From: Mucilaginibacter inviolabilis
GTDB taxonomy: Bacteria > Bacteroidota > Bacteroidia > Sphingobacteriales > Sphingobacteriaceae
DNA length: 64,000 bases
Direction of reading: 5' to 3'
Assembly: GCF_011089895.1 (NCBI RefSeq)
Contig: NZ_JAANAT010000005.1
Coordinates: forward strand, 248,001 to 312,000
Positions 17,093 through 26,311 of the stretch are shown one piece after another. The position numbers and the translations under genes were made by a program. Below the pieces are notes generated by a model that was given only the letters and a program-made list of their open reading frames with translations, was not told the origin of the DNA and did no database searches. Within the stretch, counting starts at the first letter, position 1. Every line of letters begins with the position of its first letter.

Positions 17093-17863
17093 TTGAAAAA
17101 ATTTATTCTGTTTTTTGTTTTAGCAGTTGCAGGGTTTAAGGTAAAGGCACAGGAAGGGTATAATTATTATGAATGGGGTGTTGGCGGCGGCATTGGTTAT
17201 GGCAGGGCTTATGCCGATACCAAAAGGCAGGACTGGCATGCTATTTATAACCTAAACCTGGCCTACAACTTTAATCCTTACGTGCCTGTTGCACTGGAAT
17301 ACCAGTTTGGTACACTGTCCGGAGGGGGACTTACCCCCGATAAAGATGCTTACGGACGTATGTACAAGAATGCTTATAAAGCTTTATTGCTGCATGCTGA
17401 TGCCCAATTAGGTAGCTTTATTGATTATGCAGACAATGGTTTTTTAAACGCGGTTAAAAACTTTTATGTAGGTACGGGGATCGGTGCTATATCTAACAAC
17501 ATGAAATTTATACAGCGTGGCAACCCACCCGCGTTTTCCGATCCCAGCAATTCTTACTATCACGGCCCTTTGGGTACCAAAGAAGGCTTTCAGGGTAAAG
17601 ACAAAAGTATCAACCTGGTTTTACCGCTACGTTTTGGCTATGAGTTTAAAATTTATGATTCATACAATCAGGTTGGTTATACCATTACCTTAGGGTATGA
17701 ACATAATTATACTTTTGGCGAAGGTCTTGATGGATATGATGACCCTCCGGCTAAGTTTAAAAACAATGCTCCCGACCAATATGCCCACTTCACGATAGGT
17801 TTCCGGTACAATTTTGGTAATACCGTATCCTATAATAAACTGATCAGAGATTTCAGATTTTGA
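17093..17863 (+). CDS. Outer-membrane beta-barrel-like protein, 256 aa
   Basis: The protein has a signal peptide (MKKFILFFVLAVAGFKVKA) and a mature part rich in aromatic and glycine residues with alternating strands such as YEWGVGGGIGYG and QVGYTITLGYEHNYTFG. It ends in HFTIGFRYNF before a short tail, typical of small outer-membrane barrels. I do not recognise a specific function. The start is TTG at 17093. It overlaps the next gene by three bases (TTGA), so the two are translationally coupled. Confidence 0.75.
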   Translation: MKKFILFFVLAVAGFKVKAQEGYNYYEWGVGGGIGYGRAYADTKRQDWHAIYNLNLAYNFNPYVPVALEYQFGTLSGGGLTPDKDAYGRMYKNAYKALLLHADAQLGSFIDYADNGFLNAVKNFYVGTGIGAISNNMKFIQRGNPPAFSDPSNSYYHGPLGTKEGFQGKDKSINLVLPLRFGYEFKIYDSYNQVGYTITLGYEHNYTFGEGLDGYDDPPAKFKNNAPDQYAHFTIGFRYNFGNTVSYNKLIRDFRF

Positions 17864-18234
17864 ATATAGAAGAATTACGTGATTATTGCCTGCAAAAGCC
17901 AGGAGTAACAGAAGGCTTTCCTTTTGGCGAGGATACCCTTGTTTTTAAAGTTAGCGGTAAATTATTTTTACTGATCGGGTTAGAAAACGGTAACCGGTTT
18001 AATGTGAAGTGCGAACCCGAGCTTGCCGTCGACCTGCGTGAGCGTTATAGCGAAGTACAACCAGGCTATCATATGAATAAAAAAATGTGGAACACCGTTT
18101 ACATGGATGGTTCACTAACCCATAAGCAACTCTGCGAAATGATTGATCATTCTTATGATCAGGTGGTTCTTGGTCTATCGAAAAAACTACAGGCTGAGCT
18201 GAAGGAAGAGCTGAGATACAGGAACGAAGATTAA
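17860..18234 (+). CDS. MmcQ/YjbR family protein
   Basis: A 124-residue cytoplasmic protein of the MmcQ/YjbR (CyaY-like fold) family. Recognisable parts are LRDYCLQKPGVTEGFPFGEDTLVFKV cut here only as a description of the N-terminal strand pair: the key pieces are KPGVTEGFPF, GKLFLLIG, PGYHMNKKMWNTV and the C-terminal LIDHSYD-like helix (MIDHSYDQVV). The role is uncertain, proposed to be DNA-binding. TTG start at 17860 overlaps the upstream stop as TTGA, indicating coupling with the outer-membrane protein. Confidence 0.88.
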   Translation: MNIEELRDYCLQKPGVTEGFPFGEDTLVFKVSGKLFLLIGLENGNRFNVKCEPELAVDLRERYSEVQPGYHMNKKMWNTVYMDGSLTHKQLCEMIDHSYDQVVLGLSKKLQAELKEELRYRNED

Positions 18235-18315
18235 TTACCTTATTTGAGATTCTCTTAGCCATTGCATCTCATCTCTTGGCTCCCAAATACTATATTTGAG
18301 CAATAATACATCCCG

Positions 18316-20061
18316 ATGAAGAAAATTCTATCCGCTTTATTAATTTGCTTAATCTCCTTGTCGGTTAAAGCTCAGTTAACGCCGTTTGAGCAGCATCAGG
18401 ATCATAATTACACCGCTACCTATGCCGAAGTTATAGCTTATTATAAAAACCTGAATAAGCTGTATCCTCAACAAATGAGGCTGATCAATTACGGCACTAC
18501 CGATATAGGCAAACCGCTTACGCTCATTGTTCTGTCGCGGGATAAAGTTTTTGATCCGGCTTCGATCAAAAAACAAAACAAACGCGTGCTGCTCATCAAC
18601 AATGGCATACATCCCGGTGAGCCCGAAGGCATAGATGCCAGTATGATGTTGGTGCGCGATCTGTTGAAAAAAGATCAGCTGCCCAAAGACGTAGTGATAT
18701 GCCTTATTGCTTTATACAATATTGATGGTAACCTGAACCGGGGTTTGAGCCGTGTTAGTCAGAACGGTCCGGTAGCATATGGTTTCAGGGGGAACTATCG
18801 TAACCTGGACCTGAACCGCGATTTCATCAAAGCCGACAGCCGCAACGCCCTCGCGTTTACACAAATACTCACTGCCTGGAAACCCGAGGTATTCCTGGAT
18901 AACCATACCAGCGATGGCGCCGATTACCAGTATGTAATGACCCTTATTGAAACGCAAAAGGATAAACAAAACCCTATCCTGGCTACTTATACCTCCAAAA
19001 CGCTTACACCCTATTTGTACAGCCACATGAAAAAAAGCGGGTATGAAATGATCCCCTATGGTGCCGGCGAAGAAGGCCTGCCCGACTCGGGCATCGTAAG
19101 CTTTCTGGAAACACCCCGCTTTGCCACCGGCTTTGCCGCCCAGCATAATATCATCAGTTATATTACCGAAACGCATATGCTCAAGGCTTTTGACAAACGG
19201 GTATATGCTACGTATGATTTTATGCAGCACCTCATCAATATCTATCAGCGCGATGCCAAACTGATAGGTCAACTGAAACAACAAGCCGATGCAGAGGTGG
19301 CTCAGCAAAAAAATTTCGCGCTGAACTGGACTGTAGACCGGGAAGCCAGAGATACCATTACTTTCAAAGGCTACGAGGCCGGCTATAAAACCAGCGAAGT
19401 GAGCGGCTTAAACCGCTTGTATTATGACCGGAATAAACCTTACACCAAAACCATTAACTTTTGGAACACCTATAAAGTTACCACCACGGCCGATAAACCG
19501 GTAGCCTATGTGATACCACAAGCCTGGGGTAAGGTGATCGACCTGTTTAAACTGAACGGGGTTAAAATGCAGCAACTGGCGCATGACACCACCTTGGGTT
19601 TACAGATGTATTATATTGAAGACTATAAAACCCCGCAAAAACCTTTTGAAGGACATTACCTGCACTCGGCTGTTAAACTGAATCCGGTGGATACGCGGGT
19701 TAAATTTTATGCCGGCGATTATGTGGTATATACTAACCAGTCTATTAACCGTTATATTGTGGAAACTTTGGAGCCGCAGGGTGTCGATTCCTTTTTTGCC
19801 TGGAACTTTTTTGATTCGATGCTGGGCGAAAAAGAATATTTTTCTGATTATGTATTTGAAGATATCGCTGCCAACTTATTAAAAAAAGACCCAGAACTGA
19901 AAAAGAAACTCGATGACGCGAAAAGCAAAGACCCCAAACTGGCCGGCAGCGCGCAGGCACAATTATTCTTTGTTTACCGCAATTCACCCTATTTTGAAAA
20001 AACTTTTATGCGTTATCCGGTGGGCAGACTGCTCACCGACACCAAACTCGATCTTAAATAA
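18316..20061 (+). CDS. M14 family zinc carboxypeptidase, secreted
   Basis: A 581-residue protein with signal peptide (residues 1-19, cut after VKA). The M14 zinc motif HPGEPEG (HxxE) is near residue 99, followed by LNRDFIKADS and DNHTSDGADYQY carrying further active-site residues. It would release C-terminal residues or trim cell-wall peptides in the periplasm. The C-terminal 250 residues form a second domain with no recognised motif. The stop codon is directly followed by the ATG of the rhomboid gene (no spacer), so the two are co-translated. Confidence 0.9.
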   Translation: MKKILSALLICLISLSVKAQLTPFEQHQDHNYTATYAEVIAYYKNLNKLYPQQMRLINYGTTDIGKPLTLIVLSRDKVFDPASIKKQNKRVLLINNGIHPGEPEGIDASMMLVRDLLKKDQLPKDVVICLIALYNIDGNLNRGLSRVSQNGPVAYGFRGNYRNLDLNRDFIKADSRNALAFTQILTAWKPEVFLDNHTSDGADYQYVMTLIETQKDKQNPILATYTSKTLTPYLYSHMKKSGYEMIPYGAGEEGLPDSGIVSFLETPRFATGFAAQHNIISYITETHMLKAFDKRVYATYDFMQHLINIYQRDAKLIGQLKQQADAEVAQQKNFALNWTVDREARDTITFKGYEAGYKTSEVSGLNRLYYDRNKPYTKTINFWNTYKVTTTADKPVAYVIPQAWGKVIDLFKLNGVKMQQLAHDTTLGLQMYYIEDYKTPQKPFEGHYLHSAVKLNPVDTRVKFYAGDYVVYTNQSINRYIVETLEPQGVDSFFAWNFFDSMLGEKEYFSDYVFEDIAANLLKKDPELKKKLDDAKSKDPKLAGSAQAQLFFVYRNSPYFEKTFMRYPVGRLLTDTKLDLK

Positions 20062-20691
20062 ATGGAAAACTTGCTTACCGCTCCCGTTGCCTGTGTCATA
20101 TTCGTTATTACCATCATCACCACGCTGATGGCTTTTTCCAACGAAAACCTATACGGCAAACTGATATTACACCCTTACAACGTTTCGCGCGGCCGTTATG
20201 TTTATACCGTTATCACCAGCGGACTTATTCATAAAGACTGGATGCACTTGTTTTTTAACATGCTGTCCTTCTATTTTTTTGCCTTTAATCTGGAACCTGT
20301 TTTAGGGCACTGGCAATTTGCTGTACTGTACATGGCCAGCTTAATTTTAAGTGATATGCCATCGGTGCTTAAGCATCGGGAAAATTACAACTATTATAGC
20401 CTTGGTGCATCAGGTGCGGTGAGTGCGGTGGTTTTTAGCGCCATATTATATAATCCATTGGGCCAAATGATGATCCTCCCAATCCCGATACCTATACCAG
20501 CGGTAATATTTGGTATACTATACCTGGTTTATTGCAGTTATGCTTCCAAATACTCCCGTGATAATATTAATCACGATGCCCACTTGTACGGTGCCCTTAG
20601 TGGATTGATGATCACCATTATTTTTCACCCTGGCATTTTACCTGGCTTTTTTCAGCAAATTACCGAGCGAGTTCAATCGATGCTGCACTGA
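20062..20691 (+). CDS. Rhomboid family intramembrane serine protease
   Basis: A 209-residue multi-pass membrane protein. The catalytic serine lies in LGASGAV (S117) and the histidine in HDAHLYGALSG (H174), the expected Ser-His dyad; HLFFNMLSFYFF gives the conserved HxxxN-like transmembrane 2 signature. It cleaves membrane-anchored substrates within the bilayer. It starts immediately after the M14 peptidase stop. Its last 32 bp overlap the 3' end of the convergent hypothetical gene. Confidence 0.92.
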   Translation: MENLLTAPVACVIFVITIITTLMAFSNENLYGKLILHPYNVSRGRYVYTVITSGLIHKDWMHLFFNMLSFYFFAFNLEPVLGHWQFAVLYMASLILSDMPSVLKHRENYNYYSLGASGAVSAVVFSAILYNPLGQMMILPIPIPIPAVIFGILYLVYCSYASKYSRDNINHDAHLYGALSGLMITIIFHPGILPGFFQQITERVQSMLH

Positions 20692-21649
20692 TAGGATTAC
20701 CATCAGCATCAAACAGGAAACTCATGGGGTCTTCGGGATTCTTGATGATCTCGAACAACAGGAAACCCCAGTTTTTCCAGAAATTTTCCAGTACCTGGCC
20801 GTAAACTTTGGGTACCCAATCATCAAACAAAGGTTTGGTACTGGTGCCCCGCAGCGGCATGGCTTCTATATAAATGATATCTTCAACGGGTAGTATATTA
20901 TATTCAGGCAGGCGGTTAAACAAGTATGCCGAATAAAAAAAGCGCGCGTTAACCTCCTCAAATTGTACCGGGTGCAGGGTTTGGCCTTTAATTTTTTCTA
21001 AGGCCGCCTGGTGATAGCTGGCATTCGCGCCATTATCCTGCAGGCAAATGATCAGGCCAAAATCTTTGATCCGGAGCGAGAACGTCAGCGTATTGATCTC
21101 ATCGCGATAGCCAAAAATATCTTCGGCATTATCAACCTTGAACAATACTAAACTGAAAGGCTTAAAACCATCCAGCTCGATAGGCAGGTTGAGGCTTTGC
21201 AGCATCAGGTGCAGGTGACTGAATTTATGAATAATGGCCTGCGACATGCTGAACTCTTCGCCCTGGGCATGCTGTTGTTTAATACCGGCCTGGATCTCAT
21301 TAAATATAATACCGTACAGCAGTTTACCGGCCCACTGAAATAGTTTCAGCTCATCCACTTGTTTTACAGCATCGTAACCTGCATTAAAAGCGGCGGCTAT
21401 TTCAGCTTCCAGGGGTTCCAGGAATTGTTCGTTGATATCGGCAGTGCAGGGCAGTTTAAGGTCTTTGTAGGTGGCCATACTTTCGTCGAGCAGTTTAAAA
21501 GGCTTATCTTCCAGGCCGTAGCGGCTCATGAGCCATTGCGGAAAAACCTGTATCTTTTCTTCTTCAGAATTCAAAGGCTGCCCGCTCAGGAAACACTTAT
21601 TATTACTGAAATTAAAACGCTCGAACGGTGAATAAATTTGTGCCGACAT
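20660..21649 (-). CDS. Conserved-looking hypothetical protein, 329 aa
   Basis: I do not recognise this family. The ATG at 21649 (MSAQIYSPFERFNF) is chosen because the 28 residues upstream of it are encoded by a low-complexity intergenic repeat. The protein is soluble, without signal peptide or membrane segments. The N-terminus NFSNNKCFLSGQPL resembles a short zinc-ribbon-like start but only one cysteine is present. It ends inside the rhomboid gene on the opposite strand (32-bp overlap of 3' ends). Confidence 0.65.
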   Translation of the reverse strand: MSAQIYSPFERFNFSNNKCFLSGQPLNSEEEKIQVFPQWLMSRYGLEDKPFKLLDESMATYKDLKLPCTADINEQFLEPLEAEIAAAFNAGYDAVKQVDELKLFQWAGKLLYGIIFNEIQAGIKQQHAQGEEFSMSQAIIHKFSHLHLMLQSLNLPIELDGFKPFSLVLFKVDNAEDIFGYRDEINTLTFSLRIKDFGLIICLQDNGANASYHQAALEKIKGQTLHPVQFEEVNARFFYSAYLFNRLPEYNILPVEDIIYIEAMPLRGTSTKPLFDDWVPKVYGQVLENFWKNWGFLLFEIIKNPEDPMSFLFDADGNPISAASIELAR

Positions 21650-21680
21650 GGCCGCAAAGATAAGGATGGTTTTAGATGTG

Positions 21681-21808
21681 TGGATGTGCAAATATGCAGA
21701 TGTGCAGATTTTTTGACATAACTTACACATCATTTTTCATCTGCACATTTAAAATTTGCACATCCGCACATTATTTTTCATCTGCACATCTGCATATTTG
21801 CACATCCG
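21681..21808. repeat. Inverted repeat built from 8-bp GCA words
   Basis: Bases 21681-21708 are the reverse complement of 21781-21808 with one mismatch in 28. Within the right arm the units GCACATCT, GCATATTT, GCACATCC and GCATATTT repeat every eight bases, and the spacer contains more of them. It separates the divergent hypothetical and epimerase genes. Confidence 0.85.
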
Positions 21809-21823
21809 CATATTTAAAAACCC

Positions 21824-22834
21824 ATGGAACTGACATATCAACCCTTTGAACTGCAACTCAAACACGCTTTTACCATAGCCAAGTTTTCGCGTACCTCTAC
21901 CCCAATTATGCTGGTGCAAATTAAGCACGAAGGCCATACCGGGTATGGTGAAGCATCTATGGTGCCATATATGGGCGAAAGCCACGAAACTGCTATCGCT
22001 TTTTTGAGTAAGGTTGATATCAGCCAGATCAGTTATCCCGTTGATTTTGGTGCGGTGATCAATTATCTGGATAGCATAGCTCCGGGCAACCCGGCTATTA
22101 AAGCAGCCATTGATATTGCCCTGCACGATCTGGATGGAAAGATCAAACAACAACCCTGCTGGCAACTGCTGGGTAGCGATCCTGCAAAAATGCCGGTGAC
22201 CAGTTTTACCATAGGTATTGATACGCCAGAAATGATCATCAAAAAAGTAAAAGAGGCCGAAGGCTTTAAGGTGATCAAAGTAAAGTTGGGTAAGGATAAC
22301 GACAAAGAACTCATTACTACCATACGTTCCGTGACTGATGTGCCCCTTTATGTAGATGCCAACCAGGGCTGGACTGATCTGCAGCAAAGCCTCGACATGA
22401 CCTATTGGTTACAAGAACAAGGCGTAAAACTGATAGAACAACCCATGCTCAAAACCGATCCCGACAGCAATGCCTGGCTCACTGAACGCAGCCCTATCCC
22501 TATTATTGGCGATGAGGCTGTACAGCGTTTTGAAGATGTGGATAAAGCCAAGGGCGTTTATACCGGCATCAATATCAAGCTCATGAAATCGGCAGGGATA
22601 TATGAAGCCAGCCGGATGATCAAACGAGCCCGTGAACTCGACCTCAAGATCATGATAGGCTGCATGACCGAAACCAGCTGCGCCGCCCTCGCCGGCCTGG
22701 CCCTCGCCCCCCAAAGCGACTGGGTTGACCTTGATGGGCCTTTTTTAGTAAGCAACAACCCCTACCAGATGCCCGATTTTGCTGATGGTAAATATATTTT
22801 GAATAATGACCCAGGCTTGGGTATAAGGAAGTAA
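21824..22834 (+). CDS. Dipeptide epimerase (L-Ala-D/L-Glu epimerase, enolase superfamily)
   Basis: A 336-residue enzyme of the muconate-lactonising subgroup. The catalytic lysines are in KVKLG (K152, K154), metal ligands are D178 (VDANQGW), E205 (IEQPM) and D230 (GDEAV), and the opposite base is in NIKLMKSAG (K252). It epimerises L-Ala-D-Glu from murein peptides or related dipeptides, fitting the peptide-degrading neighbourhood. The start at 21824 follows the repeat region. Exact dipeptide specificity cannot be read. Confidence 0.93.
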   Translation: MELTYQPFELQLKHAFTIAKFSRTSTPIMLVQIKHEGHTGYGEASMVPYMGESHETAIAFLSKVDISQISYPVDFGAVINYLDSIAPGNPAIKAAIDIALHDLDGKIKQQPCWQLLGSDPAKMPVTSFTIGIDTPEMIIKKVKEAEGFKVIKVKLGKDNDKELITTIRSVTDVPLYVDANQGWTDLQQSLDMTYWLQEQGVKLIEQPMLKTDPDSNAWLTERSPIPIIGDEAVQRFEDVDKAKGVYTGINIKLMKSAGIYEASRMIKRARELDLKIMIGCMTETSCAALAGLALAPQSDWVDLDGPFLVSNNPYQMPDFADGKYILNNDPGLGIRK

Positions 22835-22996
22835 GCGCGAATTTTTTCTAATTATTGCGAATTTCATGAATGAGTTGTCCTCCTGAGCTTGTCGAAGGAT
22901 GACAGCCTTAACTTAATTTGTCGTCCTGAGTTGTAAAATCAGGGGCCTTTAAGGGTGAAATGACGCGTTTAATTAAGGTTTCAATTTTATAAAAAT

Positions 22997-23087
22997 ATGT
23001 CATTGCGAGGCACGAAGCAATCCCCTCGCGTTCTTATGGATAAAAATAGCTACGAGATTGCTTCGTCGTTCCTCCTCGCAATGACAT
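22997..23087. repeat. REP-like inverted repeat, family A
   Basis: ATGTCATTGCGAGGCACG at the left and CTCCTCGCAATGACAT at the right, inner GAAGCAATCC and GAGATTGCTTC. Confidence 0.87.
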
Positions 23088-23209
23088 GATGGGGGCACGT
23101 CATGGGTATGAACGAAGAGTCTATTCGTGAATTGGCAAGCTGTAAATTAGATGTTTCACTGCGTTCAGCATGACAATCTTTTATATGCGGAGGTAACTAA
23201 CGACAAAAA

Positions 23210-23239
23210 GGGCCGCCTATCATTAAGATAAGCGGCCTT
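23210..23239 (-). terminator. Terminator of the alpha/beta hydrolase gene
   Basis: On the minus strand AAGGCCGCTTATC and GATAGGCGGCCCT form the stem, followed by TTTTT. It lies 21 bp after the stop codon. Confidence 0.85.
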
Positions 23240-23259
23240 GCTATTTTATGATCCTAAAA

Positions 23260-24045
23260 TTATTTCACATTATTAGCTGCATCCATAATCACTTTGGCAA
23301 CGGCATCCGGGTGTGAGATGAATACCACGTGACTTGCTTTTATTTCGGTTACTTTGGCGCCGGCACGTTTGTACATGTTACGTTCAATGTCCGGGTTAAT
23401 GGCTTTGTCTTCGGTGGCTACTATACCATAGCTGGGTTTAGTTTTCCAGGCGGCTTCGGTAATAGGGGCCACAAAACATTGTGCAGCGATAGGGCCTTGT
23501 GAAGCGTACATAAAGTCAGCTACTTCTTTGCTCAGGTCGGCGGCAAAACCGGCGTGGAATTTTTCTTTGCCAAAATAAACAAAGCCTTTTTCGTCCGGAG
23601 GCAATATGCCGTTTTCGGGAGCGGCTGGTAATGATTGAACCAGTTTCAAAGTAGTTTCTCCGTTATCAGGAGCAAAGGCGGCTATATAAACCAGTGCTTT
23701 TACTTTAGGATTGGTACCGGCTTCGGTAATTACGGTACCACCCCATGAGTGACCTACCAATATTACAGGTCCGTCTTGTTTGTCAATAACACGGTTGGTA
23801 GCATCCACATCATCTTTAAGCGATGTTAAAGGGTTTTGAACAACGGTTACGTTATAGCCTTTTTTAGTCAGGATATCATAAACACCTTTATAGCCAGAAC
23901 CATCGGCAAAGGCGCCATGCACCAATACTATATTTTTTACGGTTTGGGCTTCTGCTTTAGGGGCTGAACCAATAATAGTTGATAAAATAATAGCTGAGGC
24001 AGCTAAGCCTGTTTTTAATGCGTTTTTCAGAGTTTGAGTTTTCAT
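23260..24045 (-). CDS. Secreted alpha/beta hydrolase
   Basis: A 261-residue hydrolase with signal peptide (residues 1-34, cut after AEA). The nucleophile elbow is GHSWGG (S100), the oxyanion strand is IVLVHGAFADGSGY and the C-terminal histidine is in IKASHVVFISHPDAV. It resembles salicylate-methylesterase-like hydrolases often annotated in Bacteroidota. Substrate unknown. The divergent or upstream AraC regulator gene (same strand, 104 bp upstream) may control it. Confidence 0.88.
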   Translation of the reverse strand: MKTQTLKNALKTGLAASAIILSTIIGSAPKAEAQTVKNIVLVHGAFADGSGYKGVYDILTKKGYNVTVVQNPLTSLKDDVDATNRVIDKQDGPVILVGHSWGGTVITEAGTNPKVKALVYIAAFAPDNGETTLKLVQSLPAAPENGILPPDEKGFVYFGKEKFHAGFAADLSKEVADFMYASQGPIAAQCFVAPITEAAWKTKPSYGIVATEDKAINPDIERNMYKRAGAKVTEIKASHVVFISHPDAVAKVIMDAANNVK

Positions 24046-24149
24046 TGTTTTGTTCGTTGATGTTTGTTGTTTGAATCAACGATACAAAGGTGCAGCAACT
24101 CCTGCACCTGAGGAATGGGCATACTTCCCGACGACTTGTAATTTTTTCC

Positions 24150-25001
24150 CTAGGCCACCATTTTCTTATTATTTCTGAAATCAGATGGCGATAATGCGGT
24201 ATGTTTTTTAAAGAAATTACTGAAATAAGCGGCATCATCAAAACCCAGCTCATAGGTGATTTGCTTGGCCGATTTATCGGTATAGAACAACAGGCGCTTG
24301 GCTTCTATCAATATCCGCTCCTGGATGATCTGGATAGGCGTTTTATGATTGTACAGCGCAAACAGGTTGGATAAAGTTTTTGGCGACTTATTTAACCTGC
24401 CCGCATAATAACTCACACTGTGCTGTTCGCGGAAATTCATTTCAACCAGTAAATTAAATTTGCGCAGGATGTGAAAACGGTCGTCATTCAGTTTCACTTC
24501 GGGGAAACTACTGGCCCTGGCTAACTTGGTGATCATGATAATAAGCCGCTTTAAAAGCATCATGAGCAATTCGGTCTGGATACCATCCCTGGTATTGAGT
24601 TCCTCAATAAATACATCCAGCAGCACCTTCAATTTTCGTTGCGTATCCTCATCCAGGTCAATGAATACATTATCATTCATCCCAAATAAAAAACCAACGC
24701 AGCTTACTTCGGTATCATGATCAACAATACAGTAAAATTCGCGGTTAAACTGCCAGGCAACCACATCGTTGGGGCGCTCAAAATAAAACGACTGGTTAAA
24801 CATAAGTGGCAATACCGTATTCGGCATAAAATCATATGCCACTCCATCAATGGTTACGGTTTGTTTTTCGCCCCGGTTCCAGGCTATGGTAAAGTATTTA
24901 TAGTCGTAATCACGTGTGTAAAATAGTCGGTCGAGCTGCGGTTCATTGTGATGCAGCAACAGATCGCCGCCAGTGTTCTGGTCTGATACTGATAATTTCA
25001 T
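24150..25001 (-). CDS. AraC family transcriptional regulator
   Basis: A 283-residue regulator. The C-terminal double helix-turn-helix begins at about residue 180 (FREQHSVSYYAGRLNKSPKT) and ends with the signature FDDAAYFSNFFKKHTALSPSDF. The N-terminal part is a cupin-like sensing domain. It lies upstream of the hydrolase gene on the same strand and is a plausible regulator of it, but there is no direct evidence. The ligand is unknown. Confidence 0.92.
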   Translation of the reverse strand: MKLSVSDQNTGGDLLLHHNEPQLDRLFYTRDYDYKYFTIAWNRGEKQTVTIDGVAYDFMPNTVLPLMFNQSFYFERPNDVVAWQFNREFYCIVDHDTEVSCVGFLFGMNDNVFIDLDEDTQRKLKVLLDVFIEELNTRDGIQTELLMMLLKRLIIMITKLARASSFPEVKLNDDRFHILRKFNLLVEMNFREQHSVSYYAGRLNKSPKTLSNLFALYNHKTPIQIIQERILIEAKRLLFYTDKSAKQITYELGFDDAAYFSNFFKKHTALSPSDFRNNKKMVA

Positions 25002-25069
25002 GCCCGAAGATATTATAAAATCACAGCAATATACTGATGAAACTTAACATTGAATACTTTGCGCCGAAC

Positions 25070-25172
25070 GGTTTACATGGTTTACACTTTTTGCAGCAAA
25101 ATTCAATTTAATTACTTGATTATAAACTAATTAACTAAATATAAACCATAAATTATGTAAACCATGTAAACC
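25070..25172. repeat. AT-rich element with 17-bp terminal inverted repeats
   Basis: GGTTTACATGGTTTACA (25070-25086) is exactly inverted as TGTAAACCATGTAAACC (25156-25172) around an AT-rich 69-bp core. The right end with its flank recurs at 61066-61094 (AATTATGTAAACCATGTAAA). It lies between the AraC and SPFH genes. No ORF inside. Confidence 0.8.
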
Positions 25173-25208
25173 CACTTTTTCTAACAAAATATCCCACCTG
25201 TTCAGGTG

Positions 25209-26111
25209 TTACTTATCGCTCAGCATAATAGGGTTACCCTTACCACCAATAATAATTACTTTGGTATTGGACGATAAGGCGATTTCTTTCTGAGCCTTAA
25301 TAGCTTCATATTGGAGTTGCTTGTCTGATAATCCGGTAGAAAGGATCTTTTGATAATCGGCTATACCCTGGGCTTCTACGCGCTTACGTTCGGCTTCCTG
25401 ACGCTCCTTTTGCAACACAAACTGCATTTTCTGAGCGTCCTGTTCGGCATTGATCTTTGATTCGATACTGGCCCTTACCGAGGCTGGCAGGGTGATATTA
25501 CGCACCAGGATCTGCTGTAGCTCCAGCCCGCGTTTAGCAAAATTAGCGGTTATATAACGGTTTATTTTATCCTGAAACTCCTGTCGTTTAGTGGAGTACA
25601 GATCAACAGCGGCATAATTAACCGCATTATCGCGTATAGCAGTGCGCGATACCGGGCGAACAATCTTATCCAGATAATTTTCGCCGATATTCTGCAAAAT
25701 AAAAGGAGCCCTGTCTGCAGTTACCTTATATAATACCGAAAGATCAATAGTAACCTCCAGCCCATCGCTCGACAGCACCCGGATGGCATCGTCGCCCTCC
25801 TTTTGGCCCTCGTTACTTACGGCACTCATGGTGTAAGTTTGGGTTTGTATATCAAAGGTGGTGATATCAACCAAGGGGTTAATGATGTGCAAACCACTTT
25901 CGAGTACATTATCCTGTACCTTACCAAAAAGAGTTTGCACACCCACTTTACCGGGCTCAATTACTTTAAATATGGATAGCAGCAGGCCTACGGCTACCAG
26001 GGCTAATCCAACAACGGTTGCCGTACCGCTAAAGCGGCCGGCCGGCTCAGGTGAGCGTTTGAGCACTATACCCGCAATGAGCACAATAACTCCCAAAATT
26101 GCTATAAACAT
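25209..26111 (-). CDS. SPFH/prohibitin-like membrane protein
   Basis: A 300-residue protein with two N-terminal hydrophobic segments (residues 1-20 and 30-45) and a band-7 domain starting near VIEPGKVGVQTLFGKV. The region RAPFILQNIGENYLDKIV and the coiled-coil helix with FVLQKERQEAERKRVEAQG are typical of prohibitins. Such proteins form membrane scaffolds and modulate proteases. It is last of three closely packed minus-strand genes (gap of 9 bp to the 62-aa gene). Confidence 0.93.
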   Translation of the reverse strand: MFIAILGVIVLIAGIVLKRSPEPAGRFSGTATVVGLALVAVGLLLSIFKVIEPGKVGVQTLFGKVQDNVLESGLHIINPLVDITTFDIQTQTYTMSAVSNEGQKEGDDAIRVLSSDGLEVTIDLSVLYKVTADRAPFILQNIGENYLDKIVRPVSRTAIRDNAVNYAAVDLYSTKRQEFQDKINRYITANFAKRGLELQQILVRNITLPASVRASIESKINAEQDAQKMQFVLQKERQEAERKRVEAQGIADYQKILSTGLSDKQLQYEAIKAQKEIALSSNTKVIIIGGKGNPIMLSDK

Positions 26112-26120
26112 GCAATGAAG

Positions 26121-26309
26121 TTACTGCTTTTTTTGCGAGTTCCTTACGTCTTTTAACAGTCTTATTTTTAATACAATAACTACCCCGGCAACCAATATAG
26201 CGGCACCCAGTAAAGTAAAGTTTTTATTGGAGTTGGCCTGGTACGCTACAAACAGGCATAATACAATACCTACAGTATACAGCACGTTAAGCACTAACTT
26301 TAAACCCAT
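26121..26309 (-). CDS. Small membrane protein, 62 aa
   Basis: Two predicted transmembrane helices (about residues 4-22 and 31-48) and a basic C-terminus (KIRLLKDVRNSQKKQ). No known motif. It sits 2 bp after the rhodanese gene and 9 bp before the SPFH gene, so it is surely in their operon; a role as partner of the SPFH protein is inferred from position only. Confidence 0.75.
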   Translation of the reverse strand: MGLKLVLNVLYTVGIVLCLFVAYQANSNKNFTLLGAAILVAGVVIVLKIRLLKDVRNSQKKQ

Positions 26310-26311
26310 AA

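Larger units (their letters stand above)
22835..23259. other. 425-bp intergenic region filled with repeat remnants
   Basis: Between convergent epimerase and hydrolase genes. It holds a family-B fragment near 22873-22906 (CTGAGCTTGTCGAAGGATGAC), a full family-A palindrome (22997-23087), a family-C half near 23140-23175 (AGATGTTTCACT, TTCAGCATGACA) and the hydrolase terminator. No coding sequence seen. Confidence 0.7.

Noticed and set aside
18712..19308. A 198-codon minus-strand frame inside the M14 carboxypeptidase gene
   Set aside because: Antisense shadow of a gene with intact zinc motif.
21749..22387. A 212-codon minus-strand frame across the dipeptide epimerase gene
   Set aside because: The epimerase on the plus strand has all active-site residues; the antisense frame begins in the low-complexity repeat and has no recognisable feature.
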